A stretch of 64,000 nucleotides of DNA from Pseudomonas abietaniphila (lineage in GTDB: Bacteria; Pseudomonadota; Gammaproteobacteria; Pseudomonadales; Pseudomonadaceae), in the NCBI RefSeq assembly GCF_900100795.1, contig NZ_FNCO01000011.1:1-64000 (forward strand), written 5' to 3'. Both the position numbers and the translations under genes were made by a program. Below the pieces are notes generated by a model. The model did no database searches. It saw only the letters and a program-made list of their open reading frames with translations, and had not been told where the DNA came from. Shown here one piece after another: positions 15,637 through 23,129 of this stretch (its first letter is position 1; every line of letters begins with the position of its first letter).

Positions 15637-17070
15637 ATGACGCCAACAAGACCGACCTCAAGAACCCTGTATGACAAGCACATCGACTCGCACACCGTGT
15701 GCACCCTCGATGATCAGGGCCATGTCCTGCTCTACATCGACCGTCAGGTGATCAACGAATACACCAGCCCCCAAGCCTTCAGCGGTTTGCGCGAAGCGGG
15801 CCGGGATGTCTGGCGGCCTGAAACCGCGCTGGCGGTGGTCGATCACGTCAACCCCACCGCGCCGCAACGTGTCGCCGCCATGGCCGATCCGGGGGGCGCG
15901 CTGCAAGTGTCCTACCTGGCCGACAACTGCGAAAAATTCGGGATTGAACTGTTCGACGTGCTCGATAAGCGTCAGGGCATCGAACACGTCATCGCCCCTG
16001 AGCAGGGTTTTATTCTGCCCGGCATGGTGATTGCGGCTGGCGACAGCCACACCACCACCTACGGCGCGCTGGGTGCGTTCGGCTTCGGCATCGGCACCTC
16101 GGAAATCGAGCACCTGCTGGCCTCGCAGACACTGGTCTATAAACGCCTGAAAACCCTGCGTGTGACAGTCGAGGGCGGCCTGGCCAGCGGGCTGACGTCG
16201 AAGGACGTGATCATGGCGCTGATCGGCAAGATCGGCGCATCGGGCGCCACCGGCTACGCCATCGAGTTCACCGGCTCGACCATTGCGGCGCTGAGCGTCG
16301 AAGCACGCATGACCATCTGCAACATGGCCGTCGAAGCGGGCGCGCGCGGCGCCTTCATGGCGCCGGACGACAAAGTCTTCGCCTACCTCAAGGACAAACC
16401 CCGTGCGCCGAAGGGCGAACTCTGGGAGCGTGCCGTCGCCCGTTGGAAACACCTGCACAGCGACCCTGACGCGGTGTTCGACCGAGAGATCCACCTCGAC
16501 GCCCGTGACCTCGAACCGATGGTCACCTGGGGCACCAGCCCGGACCAGGCGAGCGCCATCAATGGCAGCGTGCCGGACCCGGAGGCCATCGCCGACCCGA
16601 TCCTGCGCCAGGACATGCGCCGCGCCTTGACCTACATGGGCCTTGAGGCCGGCATGCCGCTGAGCGACATCGTCATCAGCCACGCGTTTATCGGCTCCTG
16701 CACCAACGCCCGGATCGAAGATCTGCGCGACGCCGCCAAGGTGGTGCGTGGCAAACACGTCGCCGACCATGTGCGGGCGATGATCGTCCCCGGTTCCACC
16801 GCCGTGCGTGACCAGGCCGAAGCCGAAGGGCTGGCCGCGGTTTTCCGCGATGCCGGTTTCGAGTGGCGTCAGTCGGGTTGCTCCATGTGCCTGGCGATGA
16901 ACGATGACGTGCTTGCCCCGGGCGACCGCTGCGCCTCCAGCACCAACCGCAATTTCGAAGGCCGTCAGGGCGCAGGGGCACGCACCCACTTGATGAGCCC
17001 GGCAATGGTCGCCGCGGCCGCCATTACCGGTCACCTGACCGACGTTCGCAGCCTGCAAGGGAGTTTCTGA
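15637..17070 (+). CDS. 3-isopropylmalate dehydratase large subunit-like protein (LeuC paralogue)
   Basis: This 477-residue aconitase-family subunit keeps the three cysteine ligands of a 4Fe-4S cluster (SHAFIGSCTNARIEDL; then C-x-x-C in QSGCSMCLAMND) and the substrate loops GDSHTTTYGALGAFGFGIGT and NRNFEGRQG. However, its N-terminus (KHIDSHTVCTLDDQGHVLLY; DHVNPTAPQR) departs from the biosynthetic LeuC of pseudomonads (typically KLWDSH... and DHNVPTT). There is no leuB or leuA next to it. It pairs with the small subunit gene one base downstream and faces a LysR gene. It may isomerise a related 2-hydroxyacid such as a methylmalate rather than isopropylmalate; that is inference. Confidence 0.85.
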   Translation: MTPTRPTSRTLYDKHIDSHTVCTLDDQGHVLLYIDRQVINEYTSPQAFSGLREAGRDVWRPETALAVVDHVNPTAPQRVAAMADPGGALQVSYLADNCEKFGIELFDVLDKRQGIEHVIAPEQGFILPGMVIAAGDSHTTTYGALGAFGFGIGTSEIEHLLASQTLVYKRLKTLRVTVEGGLASGLTSKDVIMALIGKIGASGATGYAIEFTGSTIAALSVEARMTICNMAVEAGARGAFMAPDDKVFAYLKDKPRAPKGELWERAVARWKHLHSDPDAVFDREIHLDARDLEPMVTWGTSPDQASAINGSVPDPEAIADPILRQDMRRALTYMGLEAGMPLSDIVISHAFIGSCTNARIEDLRDAAKVVRGKHVADHVRAMIVPGSTAVRDQAEAEGLAAVFRDAGFEWRQSGCSMCLAMNDDVLAPGDRCASSTNRNFEGRQGAGARTHLMSPAMVAAAAITGHLTDVRSLQGSF

Positions 17071-17071
17071 G

Positions 17072-17677
17072 ATGGAGCCTTTCATCCAAGTCAGCGGCAA
17101 GGCCGCGCCGATGCTGGCGGCCAATATCGACACCGACGTGATCATGCCCAAGCAGTTCCTCAAAGGCATTGACCGGGCCGGGCTGGACCGCGGCCTTTTC
17201 TTCGACCTGCGCTTTCTGCCGTCGGGTGAACCCCACCCCGACTTCATCCTCAACCAGCCGGGCTGGCAAGGCGCGAAGTTCCTCGTGACCGGGCCGAACT
17301 TCGGCTGCGGGTCCAGCCGCGAGCACGCGGTCTGGGGCCTCAAGCAGATGGGAATCAAAGCGTTGATCGGCAGCAGCTTCGCCGGGATTTTCTACGACAA
17401 CTGCCAGCGCAACGGCGTGCTGACCATCGTGCTGGATGAGCCGCAGGTTCAGGTGTTGGGCAAACTGATCAGCCAGCAAGACACTGCACAGATTGAAGTG
17501 GACCTGCAGGCGCAGGAGATTCGTTTACAAGACGGCCGGGTCATGCCGTTCAAGATCGACGAACTGAGGAAGAACGCGCTCTTGCTGGGGCTGGACGCGA
17601 TCGGCAGCACGCTGCAAAAGCGCGAGCAGATACTGGCGTTCCAGCAGAAACATCTGGCCGAGAATCCCTGGCTCTGA
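17072..17677 (+). CDS. 3-isopropylmalate dehydratase small subunit-like protein (LeuD paralogue)
   Basis: The 201-residue swivelling domain subunit has the family motifs ANIDTDVIMPKQFLK and GPNFGCGSSREHAVWGL. It is slightly shorter than usual LeuD proteins (about 212 residues). It completes the heterodimer with the LeuC-like protein, whose gene ends one base before this start. The dyad is followed by a REP pair and a convergent LysR gene. As with the large subunit, the substrate may differ from isopropylmalate. Confidence 0.87.
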   Translation: MEPFIQVSGKAAPMLAANIDTDVIMPKQFLKGIDRAGLDRGLFFDLRFLPSGEPHPDFILNQPGWQGAKFLVTGPNFGCGSSREHAVWGLKQMGIKALIGSSFAGIFYDNCQRNGVLTIVLDEPQVQVLGKLISQQDTAQIEVDLQAQEIRLQDGRVMPFKIDELRKNALLLGLDAIGSTLQKREQILAFQQKHLAENPWL

Positions 17678-17720
17678 CACACCTCGAATACCTGTAGAAG
17701 CTCACCAGGTTACTCAAACG

Positions 17721-17855
17721 TGTAGGAGCGTGGCTTGTCCCGCGATCTGCCGGGAACCGGCAGCAAAATCAGGCGCCTTTGCCTACCTGACACACCGCAT
17801 TTGCCGGGTTTGCTGCCGCTTCGCGCCAGATCGCGGGACAAGCCACGCTCCTACA
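17721..17855. repeat. Long REP pair between convergent genes
   Basis: Two perfect 29-base inverted arms (17721-17749 and 17827-17855; TGTAGGAGCGTGGCTTGTCC...) enclose 77 bases that include CCTGACACACCGC. It separates the leuD-like and LysR genes, which converge here, and may act as a two-way terminator. Confidence 0.9.
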
Positions 17856-17871
17856 AGGTGGTCGTGCTGAA

Positions 17872-18786
17872 TTACAACGACAACCCCCGAAAATGCGCCT
17901 GCAGAAACTCCACGCACACGCGCAGCTTCCCTGAATTGGCCAGCCGCGTCGGGTAGACCGCCCAGACGTTGGCGCTCTCGGTGTACTCGGGCAGCACGTG
18001 CACCAGCCGTCCCTGGTCGAGGAACGGTTTGACGTCCCACAACGAACGCTGCAACACCCCTCGCCCGTCGAGCCCCCACTGCAGCACGATTTCGCCGCTG
18101 TTGGACGACAACGGCCCGCTGACCCTCACGCTTTCCTGCACCCCGTCACGCTCGACATGCCAGATGCCAAAAGCATTGTCGCGCTCCTTGATCACCAGGC
18201 AATCGTGCTGTTCGAGGTCCGCAAGCTGCTGCGGCGTGCCCCGGCGCGCCAGGTAATCGGGCGCCGCGCACAGCACCCGACGATTGCTGACCAGTTGTCG
18301 GCCGATGTGCTGGCCGGGAATGTCATCACCGACGCGTATTTCCAGGTCGAACCCCTCGCTGACGATGTCCACCACCCGGTCGAACAAATCCAGGCGCACC
18401 TCCAGGTCGGGGTAGGCCTCGGCCAGTTTCGAGATGGCGGGCGCCACGTGATTGCGCCCGAAGCCGAACGAGCTGCACAGGTGCAATTTGCCGCGCGGTG
18501 CCGAATGCGCGTCGGACAACTCGTCATGCAGCAGCTGGAAGTCCTCAAGAATCCGCACCGCCCAACGCTGCACACGCTCACCGTCTTCGGTCAGCGCGAC
18601 CTTGCGGCTGGTGCGGTGCAACAGGCGCGTGGCGAGGGTCGACTCCAGAATCTGAATGCGCTTGCTGACGTAGGCCGGCGACAGACCGAGTTCGTCCGCA
18701 GCGGCGGCGAATCCGGCTTTGCGAATCACGGTGAGAAAAACCCGCAGGTCTTCGGGGAGTGGCGCCACTTCTTTTTTTGAGGTCAT
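17872..18786 (-). CDS. LysR-family transcriptional regulator
   Basis: The 304-residue protein has an N-terminal helix-turn-helix (AGFAAAADELGLSPAYVSKR) and a periplasmic-binding-protein-like effector domain (GKLHLCSSFGFGRNHVAPAI). The N-terminal context resembles the DmlR/tartrate-type LysR subgroup, which often controls hydroxyacid dehydrogenases and isomerases. It could therefore control the convergent leuCD-like pair, although its promoter region faces msuD. A dyad with T-N11-A spacing lies about 120 bp upstream. Assigning a target is inference. Confidence 0.88.
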   Translation of the reverse strand: MTSKKEVAPLPEDLRVFLTVIRKAGFAAAADELGLSPAYVSKRIQILESTLATRLLHRTSRKVALTEDGERVQRWAVRILEDFQLLHDELSDAHSAPRGKLHLCSSFGFGRNHVAPAISKLAEAYPDLEVRLDLFDRVVDIVSEGFDLEIRVGDDIPGQHIGRQLVSNRRVLCAAPDYLARRGTPQQLADLEQHDCLVIKERDNAFGIWHVERDGVQESVRVSGPLSSNSGEIVLQWGLDGRGVLQRSLWDVKPFLDQGRLVHVLPEYTESANVWAVYPTRLANSGKLRVCVEFLQAHFRGLSL

Positions 18787-18898
18787 GCGGCTTCTTTCAC
18801 GGTTTTCGATTTTCTCACCGGTAGGCGCGTGGCTGGTCTCCGGGCCGCGCGCTTACAGGTGGCGTGCGGCTGAGGATACCACCGCGCCCGAAACAATC

Positions 18899-18915
18899 GT
18901 TTCAAGACTTGAAAA
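18899..18915. promoter_or_regulatory. Candidate LysR-type operator
   Basis: TTTCAAGACTTGAAA (18900-18914) is a perfect 7+1+7 dyad; its core TTCAAGACTTGAA fits the T-N11-A rule of LysR sites. It lies in the divergent LysR/msuD gap, 113 bp from the LysR start and 140 bp from msuD. Which promoter it serves is unknown. Confidence 0.5.
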
Positions 18916-19053
18916 CGGGCATATCTCTTTACGTTATAAAAATATGGAATTCAGTTCTTTTACGGAATAAATCGCAACCTCTATAAATAGTCCCCACTTG
19001 GCCTGCACAGCCGAACCCGACAAAAGCCACCGATTCTGCTCGAAGGACTCTTC

Positions 19054-20190
19054 ATGGATGTTTTCTGGTTTCTACCGACCCACGGCGACGGCCATTTTCT
19101 GGGCACCACCAAGGGCGCGCGTCCCGTCACCCTCAATTACCTGAAACAAGTGGCCCAGGCCGCCGATGACCTGGGTTATCACGGCGTGCTGATTCCCACC
19201 GGCCGCTCCTGTGAAGACTCCTGGGTGATCGCCTCGGCGTTGGTGCCGCTGACCGAACGCCTGCGTTATCTGGTCGCGATCCGCCCGGGCATCATCTCGC
19301 CGACCGTGTCGGCACGCATGGCCGCAACGCTGGATCGTCTGTCAGGCGGCCGCTTGCTGATCAACGTGGTGACCGGTGGCGACCCTGACGAAAACCGTGG
19401 CGACGGCAGCTTCCTGAGCCACAGCGAGCGTTACGAAGTCACGGACGAATTCCTCAAGATCTGGCGTCGCGTGCTGCAAGGTGAAGCGGTGGATTTCGAA
19501 GGCAAGCACCTGAAGGTACAGAACGCCAAGGCCCTGTACCCGCCCATTCAGAAGCCCTACCCGCCGCTGTACTTCGGGGGCTCATCCGAGGCCGCGCACG
19601 AACTGGCCGCCGAGCAAGTGGACGTGTACCTGACCTGGGGCGAGCCGCCTGCCGCGGTCGCCGAAAAACTGGCTGACATCCGCGAACGCGCTGCCCGCAA
19701 TGGGCGTACCGTGAAGTTCGGGATTCGCCTGCATGTGATTGTGCGCGAGACCAGCGAAGAGGCGTGGAAAGCCGCCGACACCCTGATCGAGCACATCAGC
19801 GACGACACCATCGCTGCCGCGCAGAAGTCCTTCTCCCGTTTCGATTCCGAAGGCCAACGCCGCATGGCCGCGCTGCATGACGGTCGCCGCGACAACCTGG
19901 AAATCGCTCCGAACCTGTGGGCAGGCGTCGGCCTGGTCCGTGGCGGCGCAGGCACTGCGCTGGTCGGCAACCCCCAAGAGGTCGCGGCCCGCATCAAGGA
20001 ATACGCGGACCTGGGCATCGAGAGTTTCATCTTCTCCGGCTACCCGCATCTGGAGGAAGCGTACCGCTTCGCCGAACTGGTGTTCCCGTTGCTGCCTGAG
20101 CCTTACCGCAGTCTGGCCGGGCGCGGCATCACCAACCTGACGGGCCCGTTTGGCGAGATGATCGCCAACGACCTGCCGCCGCAGAAATAG
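19054..20190 (+). CDS. msuD: FMNH2-dependent methanesulfonate/alkanesulfonate monooxygenase
   Basis: This 378-residue flavin-dependent (luciferase-like) TIM-barrel enzyme carries WFLPTHGDGHFLGTTKGARP at the start, GVLIPTGRSCEDSWV and INVVTGGDPDENRGDGSF. The last motif matches MsuD rather than SsuD (which has VTGSDPQE in the same place). It splits the C-S bond of short alkanesulfonates to release sulfite as a sulfur source. The partner FMN reductase gene (msuE) is not adjacent, so reduced flavin must come from elsewhere. The sigma-54 activator gene sfnR follows 60 bp downstream in the same direction, linking the gene to the sulfur-starvation network. Confidence 0.92.
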   Translation: MDVFWFLPTHGDGHFLGTTKGARPVTLNYLKQVAQAADDLGYHGVLIPTGRSCEDSWVIASALVPLTERLRYLVAIRPGIISPTVSARMAATLDRLSGGRLLINVVTGGDPDENRGDGSFLSHSERYEVTDEFLKIWRRVLQGEAVDFEGKHLKVQNAKALYPPIQKPYPPLYFGGSSEAAHELAAEQVDVYLTWGEPPAAVAEKLADIRERAARNGRTVKFGIRLHVIVRETSEEAWKAADTLIEHISDDTIAAAQKSFSRFDSEGQRRMAALHDGRRDNLEIAPNLWAGVGLVRGGAGTALVGNPQEVAARIKEYADLGIESFIFSGYPHLEEAYRFAELVFPLLPEPYRSLAGRGITNLTGPFGEMIANDLPPQK

Positions 20191-20250
20191 CCAAGCCATG
20201 ACGCGCTCCTACAGAACAGCCATCAGTAAAACCGAATACAAGTGACCCCC

Positions 20251-21354
20251 ATGCAGCTATTGACACTCCCTCCCTCTCCCGCCCTGGCCACGTCGATCCG
20301 GGCCATCGCGCAGGTGTTCGAGGACCCGAAATCCCAAGCGCTGCTGGCCCATATCCAGCAAGTGGCGCCCAGTGATGCCAGCGTCCTCATCATCGGCGAA
20401 ACGGGCACGGGCAAGGAGCTGGTCGCGCGTCACGTGCACAACCTCAGCAGCCGTCGTCATCAGCCGTTTGTGGCGGTGAACTGCGGTGCATTCTCTGAAT
20501 CGCTGGTGGAAGCCGAGCTGTTCGGTCATGAGAAAGGCGCATTCACCGGGGCGCTGACCGCCAAGGCCGGCTGGTTCGAAGAAGCCAACGGCGGCACGCT
20601 GTTTCTCGACGAAATCGGCGACCTGCCGCTGGCGATCCAGGTCAAGCTTCTGAGGGTGTTGCAGGAGCGTGAGGTGGTGCGGCTGGGTTCACGCAAAAGC
20701 ACCCCGATCAACGTGCGCGTCCTAGCGGCCACCAACGTTCAACTGGAACGCGCCATCAACGCCGGGCATTTCCGCGAGGACCTGTTCTATCGCCTCAATG
20801 TGGTCAATCTGGAGCTGAATACGCTGCGTGAACGGCCAGGGGACATCATGCCGCTAACCCGCCACTTCATTGAGGTCTACCGCCAGCGTCTGGGCTGTGG
20901 ACCGATCCAGATCAGCAGCGAGGCCGAGCACAAGCTACGCACCTACAGCTGGCCTGGCAACATCCGTGAGCTGGAAAACGTCATTCATCACACGCTGTTG
21001 ATTTGCCGCAACGGCGTGGTTCAAGCCAATGATCTGCGCCTGTCGAACCTCAAGCTGGAACGTCAGGATGAGCCGACGCCCATCATCGATGACTCGACCG
21101 ACGCGTTACTCGCCCGGGCGTTTCAAAAGCTGTTCGAAGAGCAGGCCGGTGCGCTGCACGAGAAGGTCGAAGATGCGCTGCTGCGCGCGGCCTATCGTTT
21201 CAGCCACTACAACCAGGTGCATACCGCGCAGCTGCTGGGTTTGAGCCGCAACGTGATTCGCGCACGGTTAATCAAAATTGGCGAGCTGGCCGTGAATAAA
21301 CGCCGCCCTGGCGAACAGATTCAGGGTGACCGGATGATGCAATTGTCGGTTTGA
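20251..21354 (+). CDS. sfnR: Sigma-54-dependent activator SfnR
   Basis: The 367-residue protein is an enhancer-binding protein with only AAA+ and DNA-binding parts: Walker A GETGTGKE, GAFTGA loop (HEKGAFTGAL), Walker B GTLFLDEIGD, arginine-finger region, and a C-terminal Fis-type helix-turn-helix (NQVHTAQLLGLSRNVIRARL). There is no N-terminal receiver domain, as in SfnR, whose amount is set by sulfur status through CysB. It activates dimethylsulfone and methanesulfonate genes with RpoN. I use the ATG at 20251 (MQLLTLPPSPA); a GTG three codons upstream is possible, and neither has a strong ribosome site, which suggests coupling to msuD. Confidence 0.9.
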   Translation: MQLLTLPPSPALATSIRAIAQVFEDPKSQALLAHIQQVAPSDASVLIIGETGTGKELVARHVHNLSSRRHQPFVAVNCGAFSESLVEAELFGHEKGAFTGALTAKAGWFEEANGGTLFLDEIGDLPLAIQVKLLRVLQEREVVRLGSRKSTPINVRVLAATNVQLERAINAGHFREDLFYRLNVVNLELNTLRERPGDIMPLTRHFIEVYRQRLGCGPIQISSEAEHKLRTYSWPGNIRELENVIHHTLLICRNGVVQANDLRLSNLKLERQDEPTPIIDDSTDALLARAFQKLFEEQAGALHEKVEDALLRAAYRFSHYNQVHTAQLLGLSRNVIRARLIKIGELAVNKRRPGEQIQGDRMMQLSV

Positions 21355-21444
21355 CGCTCATCGCCTGAAGCTTTGCCTCATGGCTGTGGCAGTGAGCGTG
21401 CTCCCACAGGCTGCAACGCTCGAAAGCGTGATTGCCACCGATGA

Positions 21445-21780
21445 TCAGCGCGGCCCGACCGTTTCGCTGACCAGCTCATAGGCATTGAAGGTCATCGCTG
21501 TGGTGCGATGAGCGCGAATCAGGCCCCACAGATCACCCTCGCCCTGCTCGGCATTCTCAAACGCTTTCTCACAGTCGGATTTGGACTGCCACAGCACATG
21601 ACTGAGGACGCGCTGCTGATCCTCACTGACGTGCACACTGGCGCGGATAAAGCCGGGGTAAGTGCGGGTGAATCGCTCGAAGCGCTCATTGAGCGCCGTC
21701 ACCAGGCCCGATTGATGACGCGGATCAACCATAAACTCGACGAACTGACTGAACGGAAGGTTTGAGTCTTGTGACGTCAT
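21445..21780 (-). CDS. Antibiotic biosynthesis monooxygenase (ABM) domain protein
   Basis: The 111-residue product is a single small ABM-type ferredoxin-like domain (VEFMVDPRHQSGLVTALNER; YPGFIRASVHVSEDQQRVLS). Such proteins act as dimers on quinones or other small aromatics, often without a cofactor. GGAGAG precedes the ATG at six bases. It is divergent from soxR and has a SoxR-type promoter directed towards it, the same arrangement as soxR and its monooxygenase neighbour in Pseudomonas aeruginosa. A role in disposal of redox-cycling compounds is therefore likely. Confidence 0.85.
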   Translation of the reverse strand: MTSQDSNLPFSQFVEFMVDPRHQSGLVTALNERFERFTRTYPGFIRASVHVSEDQQRVLSHVLWQSKSDCEKAFENAEQGEGDLWGLIRAHRTTAMTFNAYELVSETVGPR

Positions 21781-21910
21781 GAACGCTCTCCACTGATGAC
21801 GGATGTCGCTGAACAGAATGCTTCATGGCCTGATCGTGCGAACGACGAATCTTGCGGTGCTGTTACGGATGGCGGTTGCGGGCAGTGCCTGTTGCGAACC
21901 AAGGCCACGA

Positions 21911-21941
21911 AGGGTAAAACCTCCACCTAAGTAGAGGTCAA
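21911..21941 (-). promoter_or_regulatory. SoxR-type promoter and operator
   Basis: On the minus strand TTGACC (21936-21941) and TACCCT (21911-21916) are spaced by 19 bp, the overlong spacer that MerR-family activators need. The dyad ACCTCCACCTAAGTAGAGGT (21919-21938; eight of ten base pairs symmetric) fills the spacer. It reads towards the ABM monooxygenase gene; SoxR is encoded on the other side. Confidence 0.85.
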
Positions 21942-21977
21942 GTGTCATTTAGCGATCAACCAGGGAGCCACAGCCAC

Positions 21978-22439
21978 ATGCGAAGCGCCGATACCCCGCT
22001 GGTCACCCGCGAACTCACAGTCGGCCAGCTCGCGGCACGCAGCGGCGTGGCCATTACCGCGCTGCGTTTCTACGAAGCCAAGGGCCTGATCAGCAGCCAG
22101 CGCAACGCCGGCAATCAACGCCGATACCCTCGCGACATGCTTCGTCGGGTGGCGCTGATCAAGACCGCACAGCGTCTGGGAATCCCACTGGCCAGCATTC
22201 AGTCGGCCCTGGACACATTGCCGGCCGATCGCCCGCCAACCACCGAGGACTGGAACAGGCTGTCAGAATGCTGGAAAGCCGACCTGGACGAACGGATCAA
22301 CCGCCTCACGGCGCTGCGCGATCAACTCAACGGCTGCATCGGGTGTGGCTGCCTGTCCATGGACGCGTGCCCCTTGCGCAACTGGGGCGACAGCCTGGGT
22401 GAAAGCGGCGCCGGACCGCGCCTGCTGGATCAGGACTGA
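21978..22439 (+). CDS. soxR: Redox-sensing MerR-family activator SoxR
   Basis: This 153-residue protein has a MerR helix-turn-helix (LTVGQLAARSGVAITALRFY), a dimerisation helix, and the 2Fe-2S cysteine cluster C-x2-C-x-C-x5-C at residues 120, 123, 125 and 131 (CIGCGCLSMDAC), diagnostic of SoxR. Oxidation of the cluster by redox-cycling drugs such as phenazines activates target promoters. I chose the ATG at 21978 with GGGAG upstream; the frame extends 12 codons further. Its 3' end overlaps the convergent next gene by ten bases. Confidence 0.93.
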   Translation: MRSADTPLVTRELTVGQLAARSGVAITALRFYEAKGLISSQRNAGNQRRYPRDMLRRVALIKTAQRLGIPLASIQSALDTLPADRPPTTEDWNRLSECWKADLDERINRLTALRDQLNGCIGCGCLSMDACPLRNWGDSLGESGAGPRLLDQD

Positions 22440-22915
22440 AGGTTCTGCGGACTGACCAGCGTTGCCGCCAATGTACGGTCGTCCAATGACAGTTTCATTT
22501 GCTGCATGGCCTGATTCAGCTGGTTGGTCGCCTGAATCAGCGAATTGGTCATGGCCATGATTTCCATCTGCAACTGTCGGATCTTGCCTTCACGCGCCCT
22601 CGGCGACAGCGAACGGTCTTTCATGAACGCCTGCATGTCTTTCATGCGTTTGGCGATGCGCTCTTGAATCGAGCGGATCATCTTCAACTGTTCCTTGATG
22701 CGCTTGGGCAGGTTGGTCGCGTCGATGTCTGCGTTTTTGTCACCGGTCTTCGCTGCCTGCTGCGCCTCGGGCGACAACAACACCTCGATGCCCTGGCGCA
22801 CTTGGTCGGCCGCGCTGGGCGTGGCGGTTTCTTCGACAGCCTGCTGATGCTTGATGAGGGTTTGCTGCACCGGCGTCGCGGCGTCCGCCGGGTTCCTGAA
22901 ATTCAAGCTCAACAT
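22430..22915 (-). CDS. Conserved hypothetical helical protein (FlxA-like)
   Basis: The 161-residue protein is mostly helical and charged, with a long predicted coiled coil (RIKEQLKMIRSIQERIAKRM through QLQMEIMAMTNSLIQATNQL). It has no signal peptide or membrane helix. The pattern resembles FlxA-like proteins of unknown function. A GGAGG site lies nine bases before the ATG. It overlaps the soxR 3' end by ten bases on the opposite strand. I cannot assign a role. Confidence 0.7.
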   Translation of the reverse strand: MLSLNFRNPADAATPVQQTLIKHQQAVEETATPSAADQVRQGIEVLLSPEAQQAAKTGDKNADIDATNLPKRIKEQLKMIRSIQERIAKRMKDMQAFMKDRSLSPRAREGKIRQLQMEIMAMTNSLIQATNQLNQAMQQMKLSLDDRTLAATLVSPQNLQS

Positions 22916-23129
22916 GAATGAACGCCTCCATAGCCCTGATATCCCATCAATCCACCCGGGCGCTTCAAACGGAAAAACCGGGGCGATATCGGGCTTTCGG
23001 CTCGTTCGGATAGGGCTTTAGGGCAAACACGGAATTTTGTGTCGAAGTCGACACAATCGGGGGCCATGCGGTGGGTCATTCAACAGTGAGCGTGCTGATA
23101 CACACCGCATGCGCATGCGCGAGGGCGCT

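Noticed and set aside
19000..19053. Possible sigma-54 promoter upstream of msuD (TTGGCCTGCACAGCC)
   Set aside because: The -24 TGGC is present but the -12 TTGC is absent at the required spacing.
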